Translations under genes and position numbers: made by a program
Shown: positions 44,444-52,156 of the stretch, piece after piece
Numbering within the stretch: the stretch's first letter is position 1
Layout of the letters: each line of letters opens with the position of its first letter
Notes under the pieces: generated by a model
What the model was told of the DNA's origin: nothing
The model's input: only the letters and a program-made list of their open reading frames with translations
Databases searched by the model: none
NCBI GenBank assembly: GCA_963809815.1
Contig: CAWELM010000012.1
Coordinates: forward strand, 186,001-250,000
Length of the DNA stretch: 64,000 nucleotides
Direction of reading: 5' to 3'
Source of the DNA: CAVVJA01 sp963809815
Lineage (GTDB): Bacteria > Actinomycetota > Actinomycetes > Mycobacteriales > Jatrophihabitantaceae

Positions 44444-45039
44444 TTCGGTCGCCGCCGCCGCAGTCGGTTGAATTGCATCAGGTACAGCACACCGGCCCAC
44501 CAGTACAAGGCAACGCCCCAGATGGTGAACGCCCAGGCGATCGGCCGGGCGATGTCTGCGGCGGTCCCCTCATGCGAGGCCAATAACAGGAGTGGAAACG
44601 CATACAGCAAAGCGAATGTGCCGGCCTTGCCGAGATAGTGCACCGGCAACGACCAATATCCTCGTCGGCGCAAGGCCGGGACGGTCGCGAGCAAAACCAG
44701 GTCCCGCAGCACGATCAGCGCGGCGAGCCACCACGGAATGACGTCCCGCAATGTCAGGCCGATCAGTGTCGCGAGGATGTAGAGCCGATCCGCCAGCGGG
44801 TCCAGCAGCTCACCCAGTCGACTGGCCTGGTTCAGCCGTCGGGCCAGGACGCCATCGGCCCAATCGCTGATGCCGGACAGTGCCAGCACGGCGAGGGCCG
44901 CAACGTCGGCATGGGGACCGAGCAACAGCCACAGGAACAGCGGAACCCCGAGCAACCGCAGGACGCTCAGCAGGTTCGGGACGGTGAACAGCCGGTCGTA
45001 GGAGTCGGTCGACGGTGATTGGGCCGTAGATTCCGGCAC
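44440..45039 (-). CDS. CDP-alcohol phosphatidyltransferase (PgsA2-like)
   Basis: A 199-residue membrane enzyme with the CDP-alcohol phosphotransferase motif D-G-x2-A-R-x8-G-x3-D-x3-D, seen as DWADGVLARRLNQASRLG followed by ELLDPLADR. Five to six transmembrane helices are evident. It transfers a phosphatidyl group from CDP-diacylglycerol to an alcohol such as glycerol-3-phosphate; the position matches Rv1822 (pgsA2), whose exact product is not settled. GTG 45039 with GGGGAGG just upstream is chosen over a GTG at 45111, which would add 24 non-homologous residues. It is the first gene of the DUF881/sbp operon. Confidence 0.88.
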   Translation of the reverse strand: MPESTAQSPSTDSYDRLFTVPNLLSVLRLLGVPLFLWLLLGPHADVAALAVLALSGISDWADGVLARRLNQASRLGELLDPLADRLYILATLIGLTLRDVIPWWLAALIVLRDLVLLATVPALRRRGYWSLPVHYLGKAGTFALLYAFPLLLLASHEGTAADIARPIAWAFTIWGVALYWWAGVLYLMQFNRLRRRRPK

Positions 45040-45167
45040 GTCACCTCCCCACCCGACCTTGCTGATGATCTTGGACTTGCCGCCTCCCGGGGCCGGCAAG
45101 TCTGAGATCACGACCGTTCACACTATTATCGGAGCTTCTGCGCGCCGGCCGACCCGCCTATCCGACG

Positions 45168-46427
45168 TCAGCCCGCGTCACTCGTGAGCCGGTTGGCTCG
45201 AGCCTCAAGGTAGCGCCGCTCGGCGAGGCTCGTCGTCCGGCGGGCCGCTCTCCGGTAGCTCGAGCGAGCCGCCGTTCGATCACCGGCCATTTCCAGCAGA
45301 TGAGCACGCACCGCATCCAGGCGATGGTGCTCGGCGAGGCGGCGATCGTTGTCCAGCGGGCCGAGAAGCTCCAGCCCGGCCTGTGGTCCCTTCACCATCG
45401 CGACCGCCACGGCGTGATTGAGCGTGACCATCGGATTGGGCGAGATGCGCTCGAGTAACTCGTAGAGGACGAGGATCTGGGGCCAGTCGGTGCCCGCGGC
45501 CTGCGCCGCCTCGTCATGAACCGCTGCGATGGCCGCCTGGAGCTGGTACGGGCCGAGTGGCGATCGCGCCAATGCGGCTGTGACCAGGGCGACGCCTTCC
45601 TCGATGTAGCTCCCGTTCCACCGCTCCCGATCCTGTTCCGCCAATGGCACGAGGCTTCCGTCCGTGCGCGTGCGCGCCGGCCGCCGGGCGTCGGTCAGCA
45701 GCATGAGAGCGAGCAGCCCGGCTACCTCGCCGTCATCCGGAAGGAGTCGACGCACCTCGCGGGCGAGGCGGATCGCTTCCGAGGTCAGTTCGCCGCGCTG
45801 CAGGTCGGGCCCGGACGACGCCGTATAGCCCTCGTTGAAGATCAGGTACAGCACGTGCAGCACGACCGTCAGCCGCGCGACCCGCTCGGACTCCGCGGGG
45901 AGCGTGAAGGGGATATGGCTCGCCTTGATCTGCTGCTTGGCACGGCTGATCCGCTGGGCGATAGTCGCGTCCGGGACGAGGAAGGCGCGGGCGATCTCCG
46001 CGGTCGCAAGTCCGCCGACCGCGCGCAAGGTCAGCGCAAGCTGAGACGCCGGGGAAAGGGCCGGATGAGCGCAGAGAAAGAAAAGCGTCAGCGTGTCGTC
46101 CTCTTCGGCGGGGACCTGCTCGGGGTCGGGAGACGGCTCGACGTGTTCGCGGGGCAGCTCTGCCGCCGCCCGCTCCTCGCGGCGCCGTCGAGCCTGGTCG
46201 CTGCGCAGCTCGTCGGTCAACCGGCGAACGGCGACCGTGATCAACCAGCCCCGCGGGTTCTCGGGGATTCCCTGCTCGGGCCACTGGAGCGCGGCCGCGA
46301 GCAGGGCCTCTTGCACGGCGTCCTCAGCCAGGTCGAAGTGGCCGTAACGGCGAACGAGTGAGCCGAGAACCTGCGGCGCGAACTGGCGCAGCAAGTCCTC
46401 GACCACGACTCCGTCCTTCGTCGTCAC
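45168..46427 (-). CDS. ECF-type RNA polymerase sigma factor, ECF42-like, with long C-terminal extension
   Basis: A 419-residue sigma factor. Sigma region 2 is LGSLVRRYGHFDLAEDAVQE and VAVRRLTDELRSDQARR. Region 4 is LTLRAVGGLATAEIARAF followed by LVPDATIAQRISRAKQ. A C-terminal extension of about 230 residues (DUF6596/TPR-like; NPMVTLNHAVAVAMVKGP, DRTAARSSYRRAARRT) is typical of group ECF42, which has no anti-sigma partner but is encoded next to DGPF (YCII-like) proteins. That partner lies directly upstream with a four-base overlap. The extension is thought to control activity. Confidence 0.92.
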   Translation of the reverse strand: MTTKDGVVVEDLLRQFAPQVLGSLVRRYGHFDLAEDAVQEALLAAALQWPEQGIPENPRGWLITVAVRRLTDELRSDQARRRREERAAAELPREHVEPSPDPEQVPAEEDDTLTLFFLCAHPALSPASQLALTLRAVGGLATAEIARAFLVPDATIAQRISRAKQQIKASHIPFTLPAESERVARLTVVLHVLYLIFNEGYTASSGPDLQRGELTSEAIRLAREVRRLLPDDGEVAGLLALMLLTDARRPARTRTDGSLVPLAEQDRERWNGSYIEEGVALVTAALARSPLGPYQLQAAIAAVHDEAAQAAGTDWPQILVLYELLERISPNPMVTLNHAVAVAMVKGPQAGLELLGPLDNDRRLAEHHRLDAVRAHLLEMAGDRTAARSSYRRAARRTTSLAERRYLEARANRLTSDAG

Positions 46428-46789
46428 ATCTCTGCACCGGCGGTGTCCATGATCGGCCGCACCTCCACCGCCCAGAACCGGGCGGCCGGGTCACGGGTCA
46501 CGATCTCGGTCGCCCGCTCGAGGCTCTCCGCGTCGAGCACGTAGAAGCCGGCGAGCTGCTCCTTCGCCTCCGCGAATGGGCCGTCCGTTACCGCCGGAAG
46601 GCCGTTTCGCACCCGTACGGTGCGGCCGGTCGAGGGATCGGCGAGCGCGAACCCTTCACCGAGGAACTCTCCGGACTCGGTGAACTCCTTGAGGTAGGCG
46701 TCGGCCTCGCTCATCATCGCGTCGCGTTCTGCTTGCGACAGCGCTTCGAACGCGCCGGGATTGGTGTAGACGAGCGCGACGTACTTCAT
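46424..46789 (-). CDS. DGPF/YCII-related protein, partner of the ECF42 sigma factor
   Basis: A 121-residue dimeric alpha-beta barrel-like protein. KYVALVYTNPGAFEALS starts the domain and AVTDGPFAEAKEQLAGFYVL contains the name-giving DGPF motif. The end is FWAVEVRPIMDTAGAEM. Members of the family surround ECF42 sigma genes and are their main targets; their chemistry is unknown, YciI relatives being hydrolase-like. ATG 46789 starts the gene. A motif TGTCGA-N17-CGAC lies about 43-69 bases upstream. Its end overlaps the sigma gene. Confidence 0.92.
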   Translation of the reverse strand: MKYVALVYTNPGAFEALSQAERDAMMSEADAYLKEFTESGEFLGEGFALADPSTGRTVRVRNGLPAVTDGPFAEAKEQLAGFYVLDAESLERATEIVTRDPAARFWAVEVRPIMDTAGAEM

Positions 46790-46831
46790 GACTTTGTCCT
46801 CTCTGTCGCGGGAAGGTCTGTCACTACGTAG

Positions 46832-46858
46832 GTCGAAGCGACGAGCCTCTTCTCGACA
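46832..46858 (-). promoter_or_regulatory. ECF42-type promoter of the DGPF-sigma operon
   Basis: On the minus strand TGTCGA (46858-46853) is followed after exactly 17 bases by CGAC (46835-46832). It fits the TGTCGA / CGA(T)C type reported for ECF42 targets, as I recall. It lies 43 bases before the DGPF start codon and would make the operon autoregulated. Confidence 0.7.
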
Positions 46859-46925
46859 TCACCATCCCGCAAGCTGATTTTGCGGCCAATTTCGTGCGTC
46901 ATCGCGGCAGCCGGCGCTCTCGACA

Positions 46926-46952
46926 TGTCGAAACGCGGATGTCCGCTCCGAC
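46926..46952 (+). promoter_or_regulatory. ECF42-type promoter of the MFS exporter gene
   Basis: TGTCGA (46926-46931), 17 bases, then CGAC (46949-46952). The elements and spacing equal those of the divergent promoter at 46832-46858. A transcript start would fall near 46959, next to an in-frame GTG, 27 bases ahead of the ATG with a ribosome site. Confidence 0.7.
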
Positions 46953-46985
46953 TTCTGTGTGACGACCACAGAGGAGGCATCCCCG

Positions 46986-48458
46986 ATGACCGGACCGGCG
47001 ACCGACAGACACCGATGGCTCGCACTGGTCATCGTCTGCCTTGGCGACCTGATGATCGTCCTGGACGTGACGATCGTTGGGGTCGCGCTGCCCTCGATCC
47101 GCGCGGATCTCGGGTTCTCCGAGAGCTCGCTGGCCTGGGTGGCGAATGCCTATCTGTTGACGTTCGGCGGGCTCCTGCTCCTGGCCGGCCGGCTGGGGGA
47201 TCTCTTCGGCCATCGACGCCTGTTCCTGATCGGAATCGTGATCTTCACCCTCGCGTCGCTCGGTTGCGGGCTCGCGAGGTCCCAGGACATGCTGATCGGC
47301 TCCCGGGCGCTGCAGGGCTTCGGCGCGGCCATCGTCTCCGCTGTAGCGCTCTCGCTCATCGTCACCCTCTTCACCGAGCCGATGGAGCGGGCGAAAGCGA
47401 TGGGGGTCTTCGGATTCGTCGCCGCCGGCGGCGGAACGATCGGCGTCCTGCTGGGCGGGATCCTGACGGACGCGCTCAGCTGGCACTGGATCTTCCTCGT
47501 CAACGTCCCAATCGGCATCACGGTGCTGGCGCTCGCGAGGCTCGTGCTGCCCAAAGCCGACATCGCGCCCGCCTCACGACGCTTGGACAGCGCCGGGGCG
47601 ATCGCTGTCACGGCATCACTGCTGCTCGCGGTCTACGCGATCGTGAACGGCAATCAGGTCGGCTGGACGACTGCCCGGACGCTCGGCCTGCTGACCGTTG
47701 CCGGCCTGCTCTTCGCTTCGTTTGTCGTGCACGAAGCAAGAACGCCGACGCCGCTCGTACCGCTCGGCCTTTTGCGGCGGAGAAACACCTCGACCGCCAA
47801 CATCGTCGGCATCCTGTGGGCGGCTGCGATGTTCGCCTGGTTCTTCCTCTCGGCTCTCTACCTCCAGCTCGTTCTCGGCTACAGCCCGCTGCAGGTCGGC
47901 CTCGCGTTCCTGCCCGCCAACGTGATCATGGCCGTGCTCTCGCTCGGCCTGTCCGCGAAACTGGTACTGCGGTTTGGCGTCAGGGCGCCACTGGCGATCG
48001 GGCTACTGCTCGCGGCGGCCGGCCTCGCGCTCTTCGCACGGGCACCGGTCGACGGCGCGTTCGTCACAGACGTGCTACCGAGCATGATCCTGCTTGGCCT
48101 CGGCGCCGGAATGGCTTTCAACCCGCTGCTGCTCGCGGCGATGAGCGACGTGCAGCCGAATGACGCGGGTCTCGCTTCGGGTCTCGTCAACACGTCGTTC
48201 ATGATGGGCGGCGCCCTCGGGCTCGCGAGCCTCGCGAGCCTCGCGGCCTCGCGGAGCGAGACGTTGCTGGCGTCAGGGGACAGTCATCTCGCGGCACTGG
48301 CCGGCGGATATCACGCCGCGTTCCTCAGCGGGGCCGTCTTCGCAGCTGTTGCGGCCGGGCTGGGCGCCGCGCTTCTACGCCGGGGAACCGGCACCGCCGC
48401 CACGGATCCCGGTGACACCGCAACGGAGGCGCTGGAGCCGTTCGCCGACGCCGTGTAG
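46986..48458 (+). CDS. MFS transporter, DHA2 (EmrB/QacA) family, 14 transmembrane segments
   Basis: A proton-driven drug exporter of 490 residues. The N-terminal motif LDVTIVGVALPSIRADLGFS (motif D1 type), the GRLGDLFGHRRLFLIG loop (motif A) and GFVAAGGGTIGVLLGGI (motif C) are diagnostic of DHA2 antiporters, and about 14 hydrophobic segments are present. ATG 46986 has GAGGAGG eight bases upstream and is chosen as start; GTG 46959 is in frame and could be used if the transcript is leaderless. It is divergent from the DGPF/ECF42 pair and carries the same promoter motif, so it is probably switched on by that sigma factor. The substrate is unknown. Confidence 0.92.
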   Translation: MTGPATDRHRWLALVIVCLGDLMIVLDVTIVGVALPSIRADLGFSESSLAWVANAYLLTFGGLLLLAGRLGDLFGHRRLFLIGIVIFTLASLGCGLARSQDMLIGSRALQGFGAAIVSAVALSLIVTLFTEPMERAKAMGVFGFVAAGGGTIGVLLGGILTDALSWHWIFLVNVPIGITVLALARLVLPKADIAPASRRLDSAGAIAVTASLLLAVYAIVNGNQVGWTTARTLGLLTVAGLLFASFVVHEARTPTPLVPLGLLRRRNTSTANIVGILWAAAMFAWFFLSALYLQLVLGYSPLQVGLAFLPANVIMAVLSLGLSAKLVLRFGVRAPLAIGLLLAAAGLALFARAPVDGAFVTDVLPSMILLGLGAGMAFNPLLLAAMSDVQPNDAGLASGLVNTSFMMGGALGLASLASLAASRSETLLASGDSHLAALAGGYHAAFLSGAVFAAVAAGLGAALLRRGTGTAATDPGDTATEALEPFADAV

Positions 48459-48495
48459 CCGGCCTGGAACGACGACAACCTCCCGGCGCAGGACA

Positions 48496-49452
48496 CTAGT
48501 TCCAGTTGCGACGCTTGAGCAGGATGACGGTCACCACCACGCAAGCCGCGCTGAGTCCCACGCTGAGCAACAGGAACGCCGGCCAGCCTTGCTCGATGGT
48601 GCCGGTGAGTACGTCGAAGTTCTGTCCCCAGAAACCGGCCAGGAACGAGATTGGCAGGAAAATGGTGGCTACCGTCGCGAGCCGGCGGCTTACGACAGCC
48701 ACATGCTTGTTGACGAGCGCAGCGTGCATACCTAGCAGGACGACGCATCGCTCCTCGATCGCGGTGAAGTCGGCGACGACTTGCTCCAGCTCGTCAGTGA
48801 TGTCTTCGGCGTACATCTGGGTTTCGCTGGTCGCGCCGGGCAGGGACTGGAGCAGCGGCGCGCGGGCGGCAAGATCCCGGCCGGGCGTGACGATCCTCCG
48901 GATCAGTCCGGCGCGACGCCGAATAGCGGTGATCTGCGCTAGCTCCGAGTCGTCGGCCTTGAGCACCACCCGCTCCTCGAGCACCTCCAGCTGTTCGTCC
49001 AGCTCTAGCGCGAGCGCGGAGAACTGGGTGTAAAGCGAGCTGATCAGTGGATGAAGCGCCCGGACCGGGTCTCCGCCAAGCTGGGGCTGAACGGAACCGG
49101 CCTGGCGCAGCCAATCAATGGCCGGGCTTGACGCGCGACGCAGGGTGATTAGGAATCCGGTCGTGAAGTAGCAGTGCACTTCGACGGGTTCGCGGAGCTG
49201 CTCATCGAGGCCGAAGCCGACGAGCATTGCCCCGTTCCCGTACACCTGCAGCTTCGCTCGCTGGCCGAACTGCTTTGAGTCTTCGACAGCTAACGGGTGC
49301 AGCCTCAGTCGCGACGTCAGCTCGTCAATGGCCTCGTCGGTTGGATTCTCGATGTCGAGCCAGAAGGGCTGGCCGGCTTCGATGAGCTCCGCGATCAGTG
49401 ACGCGGAGGGCTCCCAAACGACCTCGCCGGCGCTATCAATCCAGCTCCGCAC
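48496..49452 (-). CDS. CorA-family magnesium/divalent cation transporter
   Basis: A 318-residue CorA-like channel. A large cytoplasmic alpha/beta funnel domain (residues 1-250) and a long helix (LEQVVADFTAIEERCVVLLG region) precede two C-terminal transmembrane helices. The first (TIFLPISFLAGFWGQNFDVL) ends in GQN where CorA has the selectivity motif GMN, and the second ends with KRRNWN. GMN-to-GQN variants occur in actinobacterial CorA-like proteins; ion preference may differ. The start is GTG 49452. It is 27 bases from tRNA-Pro on the same strand. Confidence 0.88.
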   Translation of the reverse strand: MRSWIDSAGEVVWEPSASLIAELIEAGQPFWLDIENPTDEAIDELTSRLRLHPLAVEDSKQFGQRAKLQVYGNGAMLVGFGLDEQLREPVEVHCYFTTGFLITLRRASSPAIDWLRQAGSVQPQLGGDPVRALHPLISSLYTQFSALALELDEQLEVLEERVVLKADDSELAQITAIRRRAGLIRRIVTPGRDLAARAPLLQSLPGATSETQMYAEDITDELEQVVADFTAIEERCVVLLGMHAALVNKHVAVVSRRLATVATIFLPISFLAGFWGQNFDVLTGTIEQGWPAFLLLSVGLSAACVVVTVILLKRRNWN

Positions 49453-49479
49453 GGGCAGGAGACTACGCGATCCCGCGAG

Positions 49480-49553
49480 TCGGGACGGCGGGATTTGAAC
49501 CCACGACCCCCTGACCCCCAGTCAGGTGCGCTACCAAACTGCGCCACGTCCCG
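49480..49553 (-). tRNA. tRNA-Pro (anticodon GGG)
   Basis: A complete 74-base cloverleaf on the minus strand. Acceptor stem CGGGACG/CGTCCCG, D stem GCGC/GCGC, anticodon stem CCTGA/TCAGG with loop CTGGGGG (anticodon GGG), T stem GTGGG/CCCGC with loop TTCAAAT, and discriminator A. CCA is not encoded, as is usual in actinobacteria. It reads CCC and CCU proline codons. Confidence 0.97.
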
Positions 49554-49583
49554 CACGTCCGGCCGGACCAGCCGATCGCCCGA

Positions 49584-50951
49584 TCAGCGTAGCTCACGGC
49601 GCCGGCCGGGCCGGTTCTTCGAACCGCGGCGCTCCCGCACCCGCACCACGACCTGGATCGGGGTGCCGACGAAGTCGAAGTCCTCGCGCAACCGGCGCTC
49701 CAGGAAACGTCGATAGCCGGCCTCGAGAAAGCCGGTCGCGAAAACGACGAACCGCGGCGGCCGGGTATCGGCCTGGGTGGCGAACAGCACTCTCGGGGCT
49801 CTGCCACCGCGGGCTGGTGGTGGCGTCGCCGCGACAATAGCCATAAGCCACGCGTTGAGTCGCCCAGTGGAGATGCGCCGGTCCCACGAGGCAAGGCTCG
49901 TACGCAGGGCGGGGGCCAGTTTGTCGATCCCCCGACCGGTACGCGCCGAGACGTTGACGCGCGGCGCCCAGCGAACCCGCCCGAGCTCGCGATCGACCTC
50001 GCGCTCCAACTGGTAACGGCGGTCATCGTCGACGAGGTCCCACTTGTTGAACGCGATGACCAGGGCCCGCCCGGCATCGACGACGCCGGCCAGCACGCGC
50101 TGGTCTTGCTCGGACAGCGGTTCGCCGGCATCGAGCACGACGATCGCGACTTCAGCCGCCTCGATCGCGCTGGCGGTGCGCAGGCTGGCGTAGTACTCCA
50201 TGCCGGCCGCCTGCCGGACCCGTCGGCGCAGCCCGGCCGTGTCGACGAACCGCCAGATGTCGCCGTTGAGCGCGACCAGGCTGTCCACCGGATCGATCGT
50301 CGTACCGGGCACCGGATCGACCACCGCACGGTCGTCGCCGGTAAGTCGATTGAGCAGGCTGGACTTGCCGACGTTGGGTCTACCGATCAACGCCACCCGG
50401 CGTGGGCCGAGCTCCTCCGGCTGTTCGGGTGGCGCCGCCGGTAATGCGGCGATGATCGCGTCGAGCAGGTCGCCGCTTCCGCGCCCGTGCAATCCGCTCA
50501 CCGGGTGCGGCTCACCCAGCCCGAGTGACCACAGCTCGGACGCGTCGGGCTCGGTCCGCTCGTCGTCGACCTTGGTGACGACGAGCAGCACGGGCCGGTC
50601 GGAACGCCGCAACGTGCGGGCCACCATGAGGTCGGTGTCCGTCGCGCCGGTCTGGCCGTCGACAACGAACAGGACCAGGTCGGCGGTGGCGACCGCCCGT
50701 TGCGCCTGCTCGGACACTCGGGCTCGCAGGCCGCGAGCGTCCGGCTCCCATCCCCCGGTGTCAACGAGAGTGAAGCGACGTCCGGCCCATATCGCGTCAT
50801 ACGCGATCCGGTCCCGCGTTACGCCCGGCACGTCCTGAACCACCGCCTCGCGACGCCCGAGCATGCGGTTGACGAGCGTCGACTTACCCACGTTCGGCCG
50901 ACCGACGACCGCGACGACGGGCGAGATCGATACGTCGTCCGGACCGCTCAT
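49584..50951 (-). CDS. der: Ribosome-associated GTPase Der (EngA)
   Basis: A 455-residue protein with two tandem GTPase domains and a KH-like C-terminal domain, needed for 50S subunit assembly. The first domain has GRPNVGKST (17-25), DTGGWEPD and TKVD. The second has GRPNVGKSSLLNRL, DTAGLRRRV and NKWDLVDDDRRYQ. The C-terminus has FATGFLEAGYRRFLERRLRE. ATG/GTG 50951 fits the family length. It follows cmk by 36 bases, the order conserved in actinobacteria (Rv1712-Rv1713). Confidence 0.96.
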   Translation of the reverse strand: MSGPDDVSISPVVAVVGRPNVGKSTLVNRMLGRREAVVQDVPGVTRDRIAYDAIWAGRRFTLVDTGGWEPDARGLRARVSEQAQRAVATADLVLFVVDGQTGATDTDLMVARTLRRSDRPVLLVVTKVDDERTEPDASELWSLGLGEPHPVSGLHGRGSGDLLDAIIAALPAAPPEQPEELGPRRVALIGRPNVGKSSLLNRLTGDDRAVVDPVPGTTIDPVDSLVALNGDIWRFVDTAGLRRRVRQAAGMEYYASLRTASAIEAAEVAIVVLDAGEPLSEQDQRVLAGVVDAGRALVIAFNKWDLVDDDRRYQLEREVDRELGRVRWAPRVNVSARTGRGIDKLAPALRTSLASWDRRISTGRLNAWLMAIVAATPPPARGGRAPRVLFATQADTRPPRFVVFATGFLEAGYRRFLERRLREDFDFVGTPIQVVVRVRERRGSKNRPGRRRELR

Positions 50952-50987
50952 CGAGTTCGCCCGGTTCCAGTGTCCACGTACGCCGTA

Positions 50988-51749
50988 TCAGTCCTCATGA
51001 CGACGAGCGTGCATCAGCTCAACCACCCGGTCGACGACCCCGTCGACACCGATGCCGGTTGTGTCGAGCTCGACTGCGCCGTTGGCTATCTGAAGCGGGC
51101 TGTCAGATCGAGAGCTGTCCAACGAGTCGCGGCGGGAGAGGTCAGCCTCGACCGAATCCACGTCGATGCCGGGAAGTTCGCCGGCTCGACGTCGCGCTCG
51201 TTCGGCGGAGGTCGCCGTCAGGAAGACCTTGACGTCGGCCTGCGGCCACACCACCGACCCGATATCGCGCCCCTCGACCACGATGCCGCTGATGCCGGAC
51301 AGCCCGGATGCCGACCCCCCACTGATCAATTCGCGTTGCCGAGCCACCAGCCGCGTCCGTACCCCAGAAATAGCAGACACCGCGGACACGGCCGCGGTAA
51401 CCGCAGCGGAACGGATCTCGCCGTCCACCCGCTCACCGTCGAGGCGAACGACCGGTTGATCGGGGTTTGTGGCGACGTCGATTCCCACTCGCCGTACGAC
51501 TTCGACGACCGCCGGAGCGTCGGCGGGATCCACCCCGGCCCGCAAAACGGCCAGGGTGGCGGCCCGGTACATCGCGCCCGTGTCGAGATACCGCGCCGCG
51601 AGTCGACGCGCGAGCGCGCGCGCCACCGTGGATTTTCCGGTGCCGGATGGTCCATCGATCGCGACGACGCCCTCGAAGCGCACCCTCGCTGGCGGTTCGG
51701 ACTCGGCGGCCAGGCATGTTTCTGACACCGGGAGAGGATACGAGAGCAT
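50988..51749 (-). CDS. cmk: Cytidylate kinase
   Basis: Phosphorylates CMP and dCMP with ATP. The P-loop GPSGTGKST follows VVAIDG, then LARRLAARYLDTGAMYRA, VVEGRDIGSVVWPQADVKVF and the C-terminal RRDSLDSSRSDSPL. The family start usually lies a few residues before the P-loop strand. GTG 51683 would give a 231-residue enzyme of normal length; ATG 51749 (used here) gives 253; GTG 51791 overlaps the aroH stop as GTGA. A 6-bp hairpin (GGGCGT/ACGCCC) lies between the last two candidates. The gene itself is certain, its start is not. Confidence 0.92.
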   Translation of the reverse strand: MLSYPLPVSETCLAAESEPPARVRFEGVVAIDGPSGTGKSTVARALARRLAARYLDTGAMYRAATLAVLRAGVDPADAPAVVEVVRRVGIDVATNPDQPVVRLDGERVDGEIRSAAVTAAVSAVSAISGVRTRLVARQRELISGGSASGLSGISGIVVEGRDIGSVVWPQADVKVFLTATSAERARRRAGELPGIDVDSVEADLSRRDSLDSSRSDSPLQIANGAVELDTTGIGVDGVVDRVVELMHARRHED

Positions 51750-51787
51750 GCGCGGGCGTCTTACGCCCAGGGCATGTCCTCCTGCGC

Positions 51788-52156
51788 TCACCGCGGCAGA
51801 TCAGTCCGGAGCTGCGCCGCACCGCGCAGGTACACGTGCCGCAGTTGCGCCCGCGAGCGCGGCGTCTCGACGTGCGCGAGCAGCCGAAGCACCCTCGGCA
51901 TGGCGCCGGGCACCGATATCTCGGTGGCGCAGAGGAGCGGGACGTCGGTAAGCCCGAGCGCCCGGGCGGCGTACGCCGGGAACTCGGCCGTCAGGTCGGG
52001 CGTGGCCGTGAACATGATGCTGATGACGTCCTCGTCGGCCAGGTCGTTGCGCCGCAACACCTCCCGCACCAGCTCGGTTGTGCCCGCGAGGATCTCCTCC
52101 CGACCGTCGTGATCGATCTGGATGGCTCCCCGTATCGCCCGGACGGCCACGCTCAC
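51788..52156 (-). CDS. aroH: Monofunctional chorismate mutase, AroH class
   Basis: A 122-residue trimeric pseudo-alpha-beta barrel enzyme that converts chorismate to prephenate. VRAIRGAIQIDHDGREEILA is the family start with the active Arg, and ISIMFTATPDLTAEFPAYAAR plus VPLLCATEISVPGAMPRVLR carry the other conserved parts (short pieces: FTATPDL, PGAMPRVLR). GTG 52156 overlaps the rluB stop by four bases. In Streptomyces a prephenate dehydrogenase gene follows aroH in this cluster, from memory; here cmk follows directly. Confidence 0.93.
   Translation of the reverse strand: MSVAVRAIRGAIQIDHDGREEILAGTTELVREVLRRNDLADEDVISIMFTATPDLTAEFPAYAARALGLTDVPLLCATEISVPGAMPRVLRLLAHVETPRSRAQLRHVYLRGAAQLRTDLPR

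Noticed and set aside
46880..48163. A 427-codon plus-strand frame overlapping the MFS gene in another phase
   Set aside because: Arg/Pro-rich shadow. The MFS frame has 14 hydrophobic segments and a ribosome site.
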